The position numbers and the translations under genes were made by a program. Shown piece after piece: positions 1 through 9,018 of a stretch of DNA of 64,000 nt. A model generated the notes under the pieces. The model was not told where the DNA came from and ran no database searches. It saw only the letters and a program-made list of their open reading frames with translations. The DNA lies in contig NZ_DS999411.1 in the NCBI RefSeq assembly GCF_000158175.1, positions 2,574,714 through 2,638,713 on the forward strand, written 5' to 3'. This stretch comes from Luminiphilus syltensis NOR5-1B. Lineage in GTDB: Bacteria; Pseudomonadota; Gammaproteobacteria; Pseudomonadales; Halieaceae. The stretch's first letter is position 1. Each line of letters starts with the position of its first letter.

Positions 1-776
1 CGTCGGTCAGCAAAGTGCATTGCGCAGACAAGCCGTCTTACGAGCACCAATTGGCGGAAAATGTGAGTTTACTGATCGCCGAGCTCGCCGCGTCCTTTGA
101 CAACGTGGTCGCTCCAGCGACAACCTTCGGCAAGAACGTGATGCCCCGGGTGGCCGCATTACTCGATGTTGCTCAGATCTCCGACATTATTTCGGTAGAG
201 AGCGCTGATACGTTCACGCGTCCCATCTACGCCGGTAACGTCATCGCCACGGTTCAGTCCAGCGATGCGAAAAAAGTGATCACCGTGCGTACTACCGCAT
301 TTGACGCGGTCGCCGATACCGGCGGCTCCGCCGAGGTAGTGGCAGTCGATGCCGATCACGACGCCGGGCTGTCCAGTTTTGTCAGCGAAGAGGTGGCGGA
401 ATCTGACCGCCCCGAGTTAACGGCCGCATCGGTCGTGATATCGGGCGGGCGCGGAATGCAAAACGGCGAGAACTTTGCGCTGCTGGAGGGCATAGCTGAC
501 AAGCTGGGTGCCGCTATCGGTGCCTCTCGCGCCGCTGTTGATGCGGGTTTTGTCCCCAACGACTATCAGGTCGGCCAGACCGGAAAGATTGTTGCACCAG
601 ACCTTTACATCGCAGTGGGTATTTCTGGCGCGATTCAGCATCTGGCGGGCATGAAAGACAGCAAAGTCATTGTTGCGATCAACAAGGATGAGGACGCTCC
701 CATCTTTCAGGTTGCTGACTATGGTCTCGTGGCAGATCTATTCCAGGCGCTGCCTGAGCTCGAGGCGTCTCTCTGA
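1..776 (+). CDS. etfA: Electron transfer flavoprotein alpha subunit, 5' truncated by the window edge
   Basis: ETF alpha pairs with ETF beta, carries FAD and passes electrons from acyl-CoA dehydrogenases to ETF:quinone oxidoreductase. The reading frame is already open at the first bases, so the gene starts upstream. About 258 residues of the usual ~310 are present. The C-terminal FAD-binding domain is complete: it has the SGGRGM segment, the [10 protein letters not shown] segment and the [12 protein letters not shown] stretch that grips FAD. GTG at position 15 is an internal codon, not the start. etfB is expected just upstream. The acyl-CoA dehydrogenase at 23 kb is a plausible electron donor. 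A strong terminator follows the stop. Identity is clear; only the N-terminus is unseen. Confidence 0.96.
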   Translation, partial: SVSKVHCADKPSYEHQLAENVSLLIAELAASFDNVVAPATTFGKNVMPRVAALLDVAQISDIISVESADTFTRPIYAGNVIATVQSSDAKKVITVRTTAFDAVADTGGSAEVVAVDADHDAGLSSFVSEEVAESDRPELTAASVVISGGRGMQNGENFALLEGIADKLGAAIGASRAAVDAGFVPNDYQVGQTGKIVAPDLYIAVGISGAIQHLAGMKDSKVIVAINKDEDAPIFQVADYGLVADLFQALPELEASL

Positions 777-810
777 GACGATGATCCCTGACGCTAAGGC
801 AAGCATCGAT

Positions 811-838
811 AAACCGGCGTTTTCGCCGGTTTTTTTTT
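811..838 (+). terminator. Rho-independent terminator after etfA
   Basis: A perfect 9-bp inverted repeat (AAACCGGCG / CGCCGGTTT) around a TTTT loop runs into an uninterrupted T tract, 35 bases after the etfA stop. The tract lies only on the plus side, so it ends etfA transcription rather than that of the antiporter gene converging from the right. Confidence 0.9.
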
Positions 839-847
839 GCCTTGTTG

Positions 848-2014
848 TTAGTCGCGTCGTAACCGTTCGCTGATCGCTATCGGAGTGGGGAAATTCAGAA
901 CCACGATGTAGGAAGAGGCGAGTAGCGTGAGTATCGTTGTTGCCTGTATGAGAACAGCGGCCTCGCCACTCAGCAGGCCACTGCCAATCGCCACAAAACC
1001 GATCAACAACGCGAATTCACTGCATTGGCCCAGTCTGAATCCCAGGTTCCAGGCCAAACCGTGGCTTTCTGACACCCCTCGCAGTAGCGCGTGGTAGACA
1101 AGGGGTTTTAATCCAAGCATAACGACGGCCAGCGTGGTTGCTGCGAGGGCGACTTCGGGCAGTGTGGCCAGATCAAATTGTGCGCCCACCGAAAAGAAGA
1201 AGATAACGAGAAAAAAATCGCGCAGGGGTTTGAGGCTGACGGCAATGTACTGCGATATTGGGCTGGTCGCGATCGCGACCCCGGCCATAAAGGCGCCAAT
1301 CTCCGCTGACAAACCCATAACGATCGCGAGTTCCGCAATTCCGAGACACCAACCGATGGATAACAAAAAGATGTATTCATGGTAGCGATCAAATCGGGTG
1401 ATCAGGGGGAGTAATACGGTTTTTACCAGGCCCCAACAGAAGAAGCCGAGTACCGGTAATGCAAGGAGGGGCTTGACCAGTGACCATGCGTTGGTCTCGC
1501 CGCCGACACTGCTTTGAATCAGCACAAGAATGATGATTGCCAGCAGATCCTGAAATAGCAACAGGGCGACGAGTACCTCGCCGAGATGACGGTGGTGGAG
1601 CACTGTCGTCGGTAGCAGCTTGATGCCGATAATGGTGGAGGAGAACATCAAGGCGGCACCGATGATCGTGCAGTCAATTAACGAAAACCCAAAAGCCCAG
1701 GCGATACCAAAGCCGCTGCCGGCGAACACCGCCGAGCTGACAACGGCTACCAGTGATGACTGCTTGAGACTGCTCAGCAGGGCGCGAGGCTGCATATCCA
1801 GCCCGAGGAGGAACAGGAGGAAGATAATACCGACATGACCGGCATCAACAACAATCTCAATATCGTCGATCAGCCCGCTGCCATAGGGCCCCAGAATGGC
1901 TCCCAGGGCAATATAGGCAATGATAATAGGTTGCCGAGTGTAGAGTGCTACCGAGGCGAGAAGGGCAGCCCCTAGGAAGATGGCGGCGAAGGTGAACGTA
2001 ATGCCGCCAATCAT
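848..2014 (-). CDS. Kef-type cation:proton antiporter (CPA2 family), membrane domain only
   Basis: The product is an inner-membrane Na+(K+)/H+ antiporter of the CPA2/KefB type. Its 388 residues are almost entirely hydrophobic, with roughly 11-12 predicted spans. The conserved family stretches GLDMQP (around residue 71), FQDLLAI (about 153-159) and the Glu-Ile-Gly-Ala-Phe-Met segment are visible. Full KefB/KefC proteins exceed 550 residues because of a C-terminal RCK/TrkA-N nucleotide-binding domain. That domain is absent here, so there is no sign of glutathione or NAD gating. The ATG lies five bases after the DUF934 stop, so it is probably translated from the cysI transcript. Ion specificity cannot be told from sequence. 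Confidence 0.88.
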   Translation of the reverse strand: MIGGITFTFAAIFLGAALLASVALYTRQPIIIAYIALGAILGPYGSGLIDDIEIVVDAGHVGIIFLLFLLGLDMQPRALLSSLKQSSLVAVVSSAVFAGSGFGIAWAFGFSLIDCTIIGAALMFSSTIIGIKLLPTTVLHHRHLGEVLVALLLFQDLLAIIILVLIQSSVGGETNAWSLVKPLLALPVLGFFCWGLVKTVLLPLITRFDRYHEYIFLLSIGWCLGIAELAIVMGLSAEIGAFMAGVAIATSPISQYIAVSLKPLRDFFLVIFFFSVGAQFDLATLPEVALAATTLAVVMLGLKPLVYHALLRGVSESHGLAWNLGFRLGQCSEFALLIGFVAIGSGLLSGEAAVLIQATTILTLLASSYIVVLNFPTPIAISERLRRD

Positions 2015-2019
2015 TGAGT

Positions 2020-2481
2020 TTACCTCGCTAGTGAGATCTCCGCGGAGCGCTCGTCCAGCGGCATTTGGTAACTGACAGAAAATTCGCTCAACGCCGCTTC
2101 CATCGCGCTGATTTTGATATCGGCGGATAACTCAAAGGCATCGACGCCACACCGCTGGAGATACTGTACCTGATCCTGCAAGAAGTTTCCCGCGGCGCGC
2201 AGTTCACCGGTGAAGCCGGCTTCACGGAGGTGACGCGCCTGGGAAAAGCTGCGTCCGTCGTTAAAGTCCTCGATCTTCAGCACCACCAAGCGGAGTTGAT
2301 CGAGTGATTGAGTCAGGTCCGACACATCCTCGTCAGACTTGATCTCAACGGCGGTTAAGGTCGGATCGGCGCGCCATTGGTCCAGTGTTCCGACACCACG
2401 GGACGGTACACCCTCGTTGTTGGCATCGGCGGCTGTCCATGGGTTCTCGATGATGTCGCCATCTTTCCATACCTTACCCAT
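2020..2481 (-). CDS. DUF934 protein associated with sulfite reductase
   Basis: This 153-residue protein belongs to DUF934, a family usually encoded directly after a CysI-type sulfite/nitrite reductase and thought to help in assimilatory sulfur reduction; its biochemistry is not established. The sequence is soluble, with a middle part rich in the pattern DQLRLVVLKIEDFNDGRSFS followed by a GFTGELRA segment typical of the family. The ATG at 2481 is preferred over longer upstream options because AAGGAGCG sits just before it and it overlaps the reductase stop by eight bases, a layout typical of translational coupling. The antiporter gene follows after five bases. Confidence 0.88.
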   Translation of the reverse strand: MGKVWKDGDIIENPWTAADANNEGVPSRGVGTLDQWRADPTLTAVEIKSDEDVSDLTQSLDQLRLVVLKIEDFNDGRSFSQARHLREAGFTGELRAAGNFLQDQVQYLQRCGVDAFELSADIKISAMEAALSEFSVSYQMPLDERSAEISLAR

Positions 2482-4123
2482 ATACCCGCTCCTTAAAGGG
2501 CTCAATGCCCACTCGATGAATAGTGTCGATGAATAGCTCGTCTTCCTGGCGCAACTCAACGTACCGCTCCAGAATCTTGGCAATAACTTCAGGGATTTCG
2601 GAGGCGCCAAAAGACGGCCCCAGAATTTTGCCGATCTTCGGACTTTCCGCCTGGCGTCCACCGAGCGATACCTGAAAAAATTCCTTGCCCTTTTTATCGA
2701 CGCCGAGAATTCCGATGTGCCCGATGTGGTGGTGGCCGCAGGCGTTCATGCAGCCAGAAATATTGAGTTCGATGGGCCCAAGGTCGTAGAGGTAGTCGAG
2801 GTCGTCGAATCGGTCCCTGATCGCATCGGAAACCGGAATTGATTTGGCGTTGGCAAGACTGCAGAAATCACCGCCGGGACAGCAGATCATATCGGTCAGG
2901 TAGCCGGCATTGGCCGTTGCCAGATTGGCCTTTTGGAGCGCCGTCCACAAATCGTGCAAATCGCGCTCGCGAACATCCGCGAGCACCATATTCTGATGGT
3001 GAGTGGTTCGCGCTTCCGAAAAGCTGAAGCGATCTGCCAACTCAGCCAGGTGATCAAGCTGATCCGCAGTGATGTCGCCCGGCGCCAGATCCCGGTGCTT
3101 GAGCGCCACGGTTACTGCCCGGTATCCAGCCACTTTATGACCGCGGGTATTTCGCTTCAGCCAGTTTTTGAAAATCGGGTCGTCATGTTGCGCCAGTAAC
3201 GCCGCCTCGGCGGTGGCATCGAGCTGCTCATAGGGCATTGCCCTGAAGTGGGCTCGAACGTCTTCAATGCGCTTCTCAGTAAGCGTATTGTCACCATCCT
3301 TGAGCTTGGACCACTCCCGGTGTACCGCTTCGCGGAACTTATCGACACCCATTGCACGAACCAGAATTTTTATTCGAGCCTTGTATTTGTTATCCCGCCG
3401 GCCCAACTGGTTGTAAACCCGCAATACGGCCTCGAGGTAAGAGAGGAGATGTTTGATATCCAGCCAGGATTCGATTTCACTGCCGATAACCGGTGTACGG
3501 CCCAATCCGCCGCCCACCAAAACCTGCACCCCAAGATTACCTTGGCGATCGTGCTGCAACGCGAGACCGATGTCGTGGGAGTAAATGGCGGCCCGATCGC
3601 TCTGGGACCCGCATACGGCAATTTTGAATTTCCGCGGCAGGAAGGCGAACTCGGGATGAAGCGTTGACCACTGGCGGATCAGCTCGCAATAGGGGCGCGG
3701 GTCGACGACTTCATCGGGGCTTACGCCGGCAAACTGATCGGTTGTCGTGTTGCGGATGCAATTGCCGCTGGTCTGGATGCAATGCATATCGACTTCGGCG
3801 AGCTCTCCGAGTAGATCCGGTACGCGTTCCAGTTCAGGCCAATTGAGCTGAAAATTTTGCCGGGTACTGACGTGCGCATACCCTTTGTCGTAGTCGCGGG
3901 TCAGTGACGCCAATTTACGCAGCTGTTGGGAGCTGAGCAGACCGTAGGGGACGGCGATGCGCAACATCGGCGCCTTGCGCTGAATGTAGAGTCCATTCTG
4001 AAGGCGAAGGGGACGAAATTGTTCCTCGCCCAATTCGCCTTCGAGATAGCGTTGCATCTGCCCGCGAAATTGCGTTACGCGCTCGCTGAGAAGCTGACGA
4101 TCATTCGCGTTATACGTGTACAA
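2474..4123 (-). CDS. cysI: Assimilatory sulfite reductase, siroheme/[4Fe-4S] hemoprotein
   Basis: This is the siroheme enzyme that reduces sulfite to sulfide in cysteine synthesis; nitrite reduction is an alternative within the same family. At 549 residues it matches single-chain sulfite/nitrite reductases. Two ferredoxin-like substrate lobes flank the catalytic part. The cluster-binding cysteines are visible as CCPGGDFC (414-421) and GCMNACGHH (458-466). Basic substrate-site residues lie in HVSTRQNFQ (84-92) and GNCIRNTTTD (120-129). The start is a TTG, preceded by AAGGG at good spacing and matching the family N-terminus. It heads a cluster with DUF934 and an antiporter, and lies close to metH, a sulfur and methionine neighbourhood known from pseudomonads. 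Confidence 0.93.
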   Translation of the reverse strand: MYTYNANDRQLLSERVTQFRGQMQRYLEGELGEEQFRPLRLQNGLYIQRKAPMLRIAVPYGLLSSQQLRKLASLTRDYDKGYAHVSTRQNFQLNWPELERVPDLLGELAEVDMHCIQTSGNCIRNTTTDQFAGVSPDEVVDPRPYCELIRQWSTLHPEFAFLPRKFKIAVCGSQSDRAAIYSHDIGLALQHDRQGNLGVQVLVGGGLGRTPVIGSEIESWLDIKHLLSYLEAVLRVYNQLGRRDNKYKARIKILVRAMGVDKFREAVHREWSKLKDGDNTLTEKRIEDVRAHFRAMPYEQLDATAEAALLAQHDDPIFKNWLKRNTRGHKVAGYRAVTVALKHRDLAPGDITADQLDHLAELADRFSFSEARTTHHQNMVLADVRERDLHDLWTALQKANLATANAGYLTDMICCPGGDFCSLANAKSIPVSDAIRDRFDDLDYLYDLGPIELNISGCMNACGHHHIGHIGILGVDKKGKEFFQVSLGGRQAESPKIGKILGPSFGASEIPEVIAKILERYVELRQEDELFIDTIHRVGIEPFKERVYG

Positions 4124-4185
4124 TGGGAACCCTTGAAGACCATCTAAACAGGGTGCCCTTTATTCCACAAACGGCGCCATTTTTA

Positions 4186-4202
4186 TATAGCTAAACTATA
4201 CT
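4186..4202. promoter_or_regulatory. Inverted repeat and possible -10 between cysI and the 36-residue gene
   Basis: The 95-bp divergent spacer holds TATAG-ctaaa-CTATA (4186-4200), a 5-bp inverted repeat. It overlaps TATACT (4197-4202), a possible -10 for the plus-strand small gene. The minus strand offers TATAGT and TATATA as possible -10s for cysI. No convincing -35 is seen on either strand, so this may be an activator-dependent site. The cognate regulator is unknown. Confidence 0.3.
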
Positions 4203-4218
4203 ATTTTGGAGGTTGTAT

Positions 4219-4329
4219 ATGTCGAACAGCAATATGGAAGACGGTCAAGCCGATGCTATTGCCGCGGTCGCTGTGGTGCTGGTGGTTGTGGTTTCCGCTA
4301 CCTTTTGGCTAATGGGTATGCCCGCCTGA
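4219..4329 (+). CDS. 36-residue single-span membrane peptide, function unknown
   Basis: This short reading frame runs from ATG to TGA and encodes a polar head (MSNSNMEDGQADAIA) followed by a hydrophobic stretch of about 19 residues rich in valine (roughly residues 15-33), then a short tail ending GMPA. A good ribosome-binding site, GGAGG, lies six bases before the ATG. It is divergent from cysI and converges on the DUF2970 gene with 24 bases between stops. Composition and SD make it a believable single-pass inner-membrane peptide rather than chance. No family could be assigned by eye. It could be a small subunit or regulator for a neighbouring membrane function. Confidence 0.6.
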   Translation: MSNSNMEDGQADAIAAVAVVLVVVVSATFWLMGMPA

Positions 4330-4353
4330 CAAGAATCCGCCGGAGTGCCTGAT

Positions 4354-4578
4354 TTAATCGGGCACCACCAGCTGGACCACGGTGATCACGCCGCCAATAA
4401 AGAGTGCGGTGAACAGAAGGCCAGCAATAATAAAAACCCCGAAGCTGCCCGACTTGAAGTCACGCTCGCGATTTTTGCTGCTCTGGACCCCCAGGGCGGC
4501 GGCAAATACGCTGGATAGTATTTCGCGTAATCCCATCTTTTCAGATTTCTCGCCAGAATCATCGGTTGTTTGGGACAT
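4354..4578 (-). CDS. DUF2970 small membrane protein
   Basis: A 74-residue protein with a charged N-terminal third, the segment GLREILSSVFAAALGVQSSK that marks DUF2970, and one C-terminal transmembrane span (about residues 48-70). Its role is unknown; the family is commonly found in beta- and gammaproteobacteria. ATG 4578 is chosen because GGAGA precedes it; the frame is open further upstream, but that part runs into the metH 3' end. It sits 61 bases after the metH stop in the same direction, so co-transcription is likely. Its stop lies inside a 9-bp hairpin (4345-4365) that lacks a T tract. Confidence 0.8.
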   Translation of the reverse strand: MSQTTDDSGEKSEKMGLREILSSVFAAALGVQSSKNRERDFKSGSFGVFIIAGLLFTALFIGGVITVVQLVVPD

Positions 4579-4639
4579 CAGGTTCTCCAAATAGGGCGGC
4601 CCCGGTTCGAAGCCTTGTTCGTATTCTACTCTGCCGTTG

Positions 4640-7600
4640 CTAATCCAGGTTAGGCGCGAGCCATCGCGCCAATTCGTCCTGCTCCATTGCTTTGCGAACG
4701 GCCAAGGCCTCAAGCTGGTCAGTCCCTATCTTGCCGACGGAAAAGTAGCGCGATGAGGGGTGTGAGAAGTAGAGTCCGCTCACTGAAGCGGTCGGGGTCA
4801 TGGCGAAGCTCTCGGTGAGTTCGACGCCCATTTTTTCGGACACGTCCAGCAAGTCGAAAATCGTTCCTTTTTCCAGGTGGTCCGGGCAAGCGGGATAACC
4901 GGGTGCCGGTCGGATACCTCGGTAACGCTCTCTTATCAGCGCGTCATTACTCAGCGACTCGTCTGGCGCGTAACCCCAATGCTGCTTCCGCACTTCGCGA
5001 TGCAGCGTTTCCGCAAAGGACTCGGCCAGGCGATCGGCGAGGGACTTGAGCAAGATGGCATTGTAGTCATCGTGTTGTGCCTCGTAGGCCGCAACACGTT
5101 CGTCCACCCCATGCCCAACGGTGACGCAAAATGCGCCGATATAGTCATCGGGTCCGTCTTCGGGGGCGATAAAATCGGCGAGGGATAGATTGGGTTCGCC
5201 TTCGCGTTTTTGCAGTTGTTGGCGCATTTGGTGCAATCGTGCTATTTCGGTGTTGTCGGAATCACGCACGCTGATGTCATCGTTATCGACCTGACAGGCG
5301 GACCAGAACCCAATCGCGCCCTTGGCGGTAAGCCAGTGTTGATCGATGATTTGTTGCAGCATGGTCTGGGCGTCATCGAACAGCTGCCGAGCCTGCTCGC
5401 CGACTACCGGATCTTCGAGAATAGCGGGAAATTTACCGTGCAGGTCCCAGGTTATGAAGAAAGGTGTCCAGTCGATCGTGTCCAGTAATTGGGCTATCGG
5501 GTAATCGGAGAAGATCCTGGTGCCCGTGAACGCCGGTTTCGGCGGCTGATAGGCTTCCCAGTCGATAGCAAGCCGCCGCTCGCAGGCCGTGGCGTAATCG
5601 ATCCGTTCACTGCGGCCCTTGCGGTTGGCGACGCGCGTACGAATCTGGTCATATTCTTCCTTGATGGCTTCCCCGAAGGCGGCGTTTTGCGTACCCACCA
5701 ACTTGCTCGCTACCGCAACGCTGCGGGAGGCATCGGGCACATAAACGACGGTATTGTTCTGGTATTCCGGCTGTATCTTTACCGCGGTATGGGCCTTCGA
5801 CGTCGTCGCACCGCCGATCATCAAGGGCGTTTGCAAGTTCCGGCGCTGCATTTCACGCGCCACATGACTCATTTCTTCCAGCGACGGGGTGATCAAACCG
5901 CTGAGGCCAATAATGTCCACATTCTCTTCTTCAGCCACTCGGAGGATTTCGTCGCAATGCACCATCACACCGAGGTCAATGATTTCAAAATTGTTGCACT
6001 GCAGCACAATACCGACAATGTTCTTGCCGATGTCATGCACATCACCCTTAACGGTGGCGAGCAGAATTTTTCCGTTATTGCCCGAGCCGCCGGCCTTTTC
6101 CTCTTCAATATAGGGCTGAAGATAAGCCACTGCCTGTTTCATCACTCGCGCGGACTTGACAACCTGCGGCAGGAACATTTTACCCTCCCCGAAAAGGTCG
6201 CCGACCGTGTTCATCCCGTCCATAAGTGGCCCTTCGATAACTTCAATGGGCTTGTTGGCGCGCTGTCGCGCTTCCTCAGTATCCTCCTCGATCCAGTTGG
6301 TGATGCCTTTTAGAAGCGCGTATTCAAGGCGCTTCTCCACCTCCTGTTCGCGCCAGGTAAGATCCTCATTACGACGCGCTTCACCACCGGCAGAACGATA
6401 GGATTCGGCGATATCGAGCAGTCGCTCGGTGGCGTCGTCGCGACGGTTCAACACCAGATCCAGCACCGCTTCGCGTAACTCGTCAGGGAGGTCGTCATAC
6501 ACGGCCAGTTGACCGGCATTGACGATACCCATGTCGAGACCGGCTTTGATCGAATGGTAGAGAAAGACCGAGTGGATGGCCTCACGAACCGCATTGTTGC
6601 CGCGGAAGGAGAAGGACACGTTGGAGACGCCTCCCGAAACGCGCGCGCCAGGCAAATCCTGTTTGATAAAGCGAGTCGCTTCTATGAAGTCCAGGGCATA
6701 GTCATTGTGAGCTTCGATCCCGGTACCCACTGCAAAAATATTGGGGTCGAAAATAATGTCGCAGGGGTTGAAATCGAGGCGCTCGATCAGGAGATCGTAA
6801 CTCCGCCGACAGATGTGCTGTCGGCGCTCCAGCGTATCGGCCTGACCCTCCTCATCAAAGGCCATCACGACCACGGCAGCCCCATAACGCTGGCAAAGCC
6901 GCGCTTGCTCGAGGAACTCCGCTTCACCCGACTTCAGGCTGATGGAGTTGACCACCGCTTTGCCCTGAACGCACTTGAGCCCCGCTTCAATGACCTCCCA
7001 TTTTGAAGAATCGATCATGAAAGGGACTTTGGCGATCTCCGGTTCGGCGGCGGCCATTCGCAGGAATTGGATCATGGCGGCTTTCGAGTCGAGCATGCCC
7101 TCGTCCATATTGACATCGATAATCTGGGCGCCGTCCTCAACCTGGGTCCGCGCCACATCGAGGGCAGTATCAAAATCGTTGTCCAGTATCAGTCGCTTGA
7201 ACTTGGCCGAACCGGTGACATTGCAACGCTCGCCCACATTGACAAAGTTTTTGCCGGCGAACTCGAAGGGCTCAAGCCCGCTAAGGCGAGTGTCAGGCAG
7301 CGGCTCGGGTATTGAGCGCGGCGCGACCCCCTCAACCGCGTCGGCGATGGCTCGAATATGTTCCGGGGTGGTGCCGCAGCAGCCCCCGGCAAGATTGAGG
7401 AATCCGCGTTCAGCAAAGCCCTTGAAGTCGCTGTGCATATCCTCGGGGGTTTCGTCGTACTCGCCGAAGGCATTGGGTAGACCGGCATTCAGGTGTGCGC
7501 TGAAATAGCAGGGGGCGACATTAGCGAGTGACTCCAGAAAGGGCTGGACCTCCGTGAAGCGTCGGCCACAGTTTGAGCCGACCACCAGCGGTTTCGCATG

Positions 7601-8320
7601 GGCGATCGAGTGCCAAAAGGCCTCTCCGGTCTGTCCTGAAAGCAAACGACCGCTGGTATCCGGAAAAGTGACCGACAGCATCAGTGGCAGAACCACCCCT
7701 CTATTTTCCATCGCGGCCTCGATGGCAAATATGGCCGCTTTGGCGTTAAGGGTGTCGAAAATAGTCTCGACCATGAGCAGATCAACACCGCCATCGATCA
7801 GTGTTTCCGCCGCAGACTGATAGTCGTCAACCAGCTGCTCAAAGGTGATGTTACGGGCGCCAGGGTCGTTGACATCCGGGGAGATCGAGGCCGTTCTCGG
7901 GGTTGGCCCCAGCACTCCTGCGACATAGCGTGGTTTGTCGGGCGTTTTTTTGCTGGCCACGTCGGCGGCGCTTCGGGCAAGCTGCGCGCCAGCGAGGTTG
8001 ATTTCGTCAACGAGATCCTCCAGCCCGTAATCACTTTGTGCTATCCGAGTGCCGTTAAAGGTGTTGGTTTCTATAATGTCGGCGCCGGCATCCAGATAAG
8101 AGCGATGAACCTCGCTCACAATGTCGGGTTGTGTGAGGTTGAGCAGGTCATTGTTGCCCTTGAATTCACCGGCCCTCTCGGCGAGGCGCGAACCCCGATA
8201 ATCGGCTTCGTCGAGCGCGTACTTTTGCAGGGCGGTGCCCGTTGCGCCATCGAGAATTACAATGCGCTCTTCTAGTGATTTCAAGAGAGTTTGAATTCGG
8301 GGAGAGGTAAAGCGTGGCAT
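4640..8320 (-). CDS. metH: Cobalamin-dependent methionine synthase
   Basis: MetH transfers a methyl group from 5-methyltetrahydrofolate to homocysteine through methylcobalamin, in the cytoplasm. The 1226 residues match the family (E. coli 1227), with all four modules. The homocysteine domain (1-~335) has zinc ligands at C251 and the C314-C315 pair of [11 protein letters not shown]. The pterin-binding domain (~360-620) includes [11 protein letters not shown]. The cobalamin domain (~650-900) has the lower-ligand histidine in [10 protein letters not shown] and SGLITPS. The C-terminal AdoMet reactivation domain contains PGYPACPDH. The residues after C251 (GRRFTEV) differ from the usual ALGxDELRP type. 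A 16-bp palindrome sits upstream of the start. The DUF2970 gene follows. Confidence 0.98.
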   Translation of the reverse strand: MPRFTSPRIQTLLKSLEERIVILDGATGTALQKYALDEADYRGSRLAERAGEFKGNNDLLNLTQPDIVSEVHRSYLDAGADIIETNTFNGTRIAQSDYGLEDLVDEINLAGAQLARSAADVASKKTPDKPRYVAGVLGPTPRTASISPDVNDPGARNITFEQLVDDYQSAAETLIDGGVDLLMVETIFDTLNAKAAIFAIEAAMENRGVVLPLMLSVTFPDTSGRLLSGQTGEAFWHSIAHAKPLVVGSNCGRRFTEVQPFLESLANVAPCYFSAHLNAGLPNAFGEYDETPEDMHSDFKGFAERGFLNLAGGCCGTTPEHIRAIADAVEGVAPRSIPEPLPDTRLSGLEPFEFAGKNFVNVGERCNVTGSAKFKRLILDNDFDTALDVARTQVEDGAQIIDVNMDEGMLDSKAAMIQFLRMAAAEPEIAKVPFMIDSSKWEVIEAGLKCVQGKAVVNSISLKSGEAEFLEQARLCQRYGAAVVVMAFDEEGQADTLERRQHICRRSYDLLIERLDFNPCDIIFDPNIFAVGTGIEAHNDYALDFIEATRFIKQDLPGARVSGGVSNVSFSFRGNNAVREAIHSVFLYHSIKAGLDMGIVNAGQLAVYDDLPDELREAVLDLVLNRRDDATERLLDIAESYRSAGGEARRNEDLTWREQEVEKRLEYALLKGITNWIEEDTEEARQRANKPIEVIEGPLMDGMNTVGDLFGEGKMFLPQVVKSARVMKQAVAYLQPYIEEEKAGGSGNNGKILLATVKGDVHDIGKNIVGIVLQCNNFEIIDLGVMVHCDEILRVAEEENVDIIGLSGLITPSLEEMSHVAREMQRRNLQTPLMIGGATTSKAHTAVKIQPEYQNNTVVYVPDASRSVAVASKLVGTQNAAFGEAIKEEYDQIRTRVANRKGRSERIDYATACERRLAIDWEAYQPPKPAFTGTRIFSDYPIAQLLDTIDWTPFFITWDLHGKFPAILEDPVVGEQARQLFDDAQTMLQQIIDQHWLTAKGAIGFWSACQVDNDDISVRDSDNTEIARLHQMRQQLQKREGEPNLSLADFIAPEDGPDDYIGAFCVTVGHGVDERVAAYEAQHDDYNAILLKSLADRLAESFAETLHREVRKQHWGYAPDESLSNDALIRERYRGIRPAPGYPACPDHLEKGTIFDLLDVSEKMGVELTESFAMTPTASVSGLYFSHPSSRYFSVGKIGTDQLEALAVRKAMEQDELARWLAPNLD

Positions 8321-8356
8321 CGGAGATTCCGGTCAAAATTTCAGGGCCGGTAATAT

Positions 8357-8372
8357 ATCAAAATATTTTGAT
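8357..8372. promoter_or_regulatory. Perfect 16-bp palindrome upstream of metH, candidate operator
   Basis: ATCAAAATATTTTGAT is a perfect palindrome 36 bases upstream of the metH ATG, in the 122-bp spacer shared with nfuA. Its AT-rich two-fold symmetry fits a dimeric repressor or activator. ArsR-family SahR and LysR-family MetR are candidates because both control methionine genes, but the regulator is not shown by sequence. The spacer is too short for a complete cobalamin riboswitch. Confidence 0.45.
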
Positions 8373-8442
8373 TAATGCCTGCCTCTTGATTTTGCTACCC
8401 TTAGTCCCACTTTAAATAAGACCCCAACTTCTGGAGCCGCTA

Positions 8443-9018
8443 ATGATCACCATCACAGAGTCAGCGCAGGTTTACCTTGCGGAATTGTTGTCGAAGCAGG
8501 ACGACGCACTCGGTGTGCGCGTGTTTATTAATGATCCAGGAACACCGAGAGCGGAAACCTGCATCGCTTACTGTCGTGACGGTGACACGGAGGACGGTGA
8601 TGTTGAGCAGGACTTTGGTCCGCTCAAGGCGTGGTTCGAGCAGCGCTCAGTCCCGTTTCTGGAGGATGCCCTGGTGGACTACGCCGAGGATCGAATGGGG
8701 GGGCAGCTGACCATCAAGGCGCCAAACGCCAAAATGCCGCGAGTGGACCCCGACAGCCCGATCGAGGACCGAATCAATTACATTCTTTACAATGAGGTAA
8801 ATCCTTCGCTGGCCGCCCATGGCGGCGAGGTGTCATTGGTGGAGGTTACCGACGAAAAGTACGCGATTCTGCGATTCGGGGGCGGCTGTCAGGGCTGCTC
8901 GGCGGTTGATGTGACTCTTAAAGACGGCGTGGAGAAAACGCTGGTCGAACAGTTGCCCGAGTTAACCGGTGTTCGGGATGCGACCGACCACAGTGACAGG
9001 AGCCAGGCCTACTACTAG
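8443..9018 (+). CDS. nfuA: Fe/S biogenesis protein NfuA
   Basis: NfuA carries a [4Fe-4S] cluster on a dimer and delivers it to apo-proteins under iron limitation or oxidative stress. The 191 residues equal the E. coli length. The N-terminal half is a degenerate A-type (IscA-like) scaffold domain. The C-terminal Nfu domain has FGGGCQGCS with the cluster cysteines at 149 and 152, the same positions as in E. coli. GGAG lies ahead of the ATG. It is divergent from metH, and its TAG overlaps the stop codon of the convergent DAHP synthase gene. Sulfite reductase and nadB in this window do not prove a link, though both neighbouring pathways use Fe-S proteins. Confidence 0.96.
   Translation: MITITESAQVYLAELLSKQDDALGVRVFINDPGTPRAETCIAYCRDGDTEDGDVEQDFGPLKAWFEQRSVPFLEDALVDYAEDRMGGQLTIKAPNAKMPRVDPDSPIEDRINYILYNEVNPSLAAHGGEVSLVEVTDEKYAILRFGGGCQGCSAVDVTLKDGVEKTLVEQLPELTGVRDATDHSDRSQAYY

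Noticed and set aside
2482-2661. N-terminal extension of the DUF934 protein
   Set aside because: It lies in cysI in another frame; ATG 2481 has a strong SD and family-like start.
4345-4365. Hairpin at the DUF2970 stop
   Set aside because: Good stem but no T tract in either direction; kept only as a remark.
5489-6313. 274-codon plus-strand frame inside metH
   Set aside because: It lies wholly antisense to a full-length, well-conserved metH and shows no domain or SD.
8321-8442. Possible cobalamin riboswitch before metH
   Set aside because: The spacer is 122 bp, too short for the full element, and no B12-box-like core was seen.
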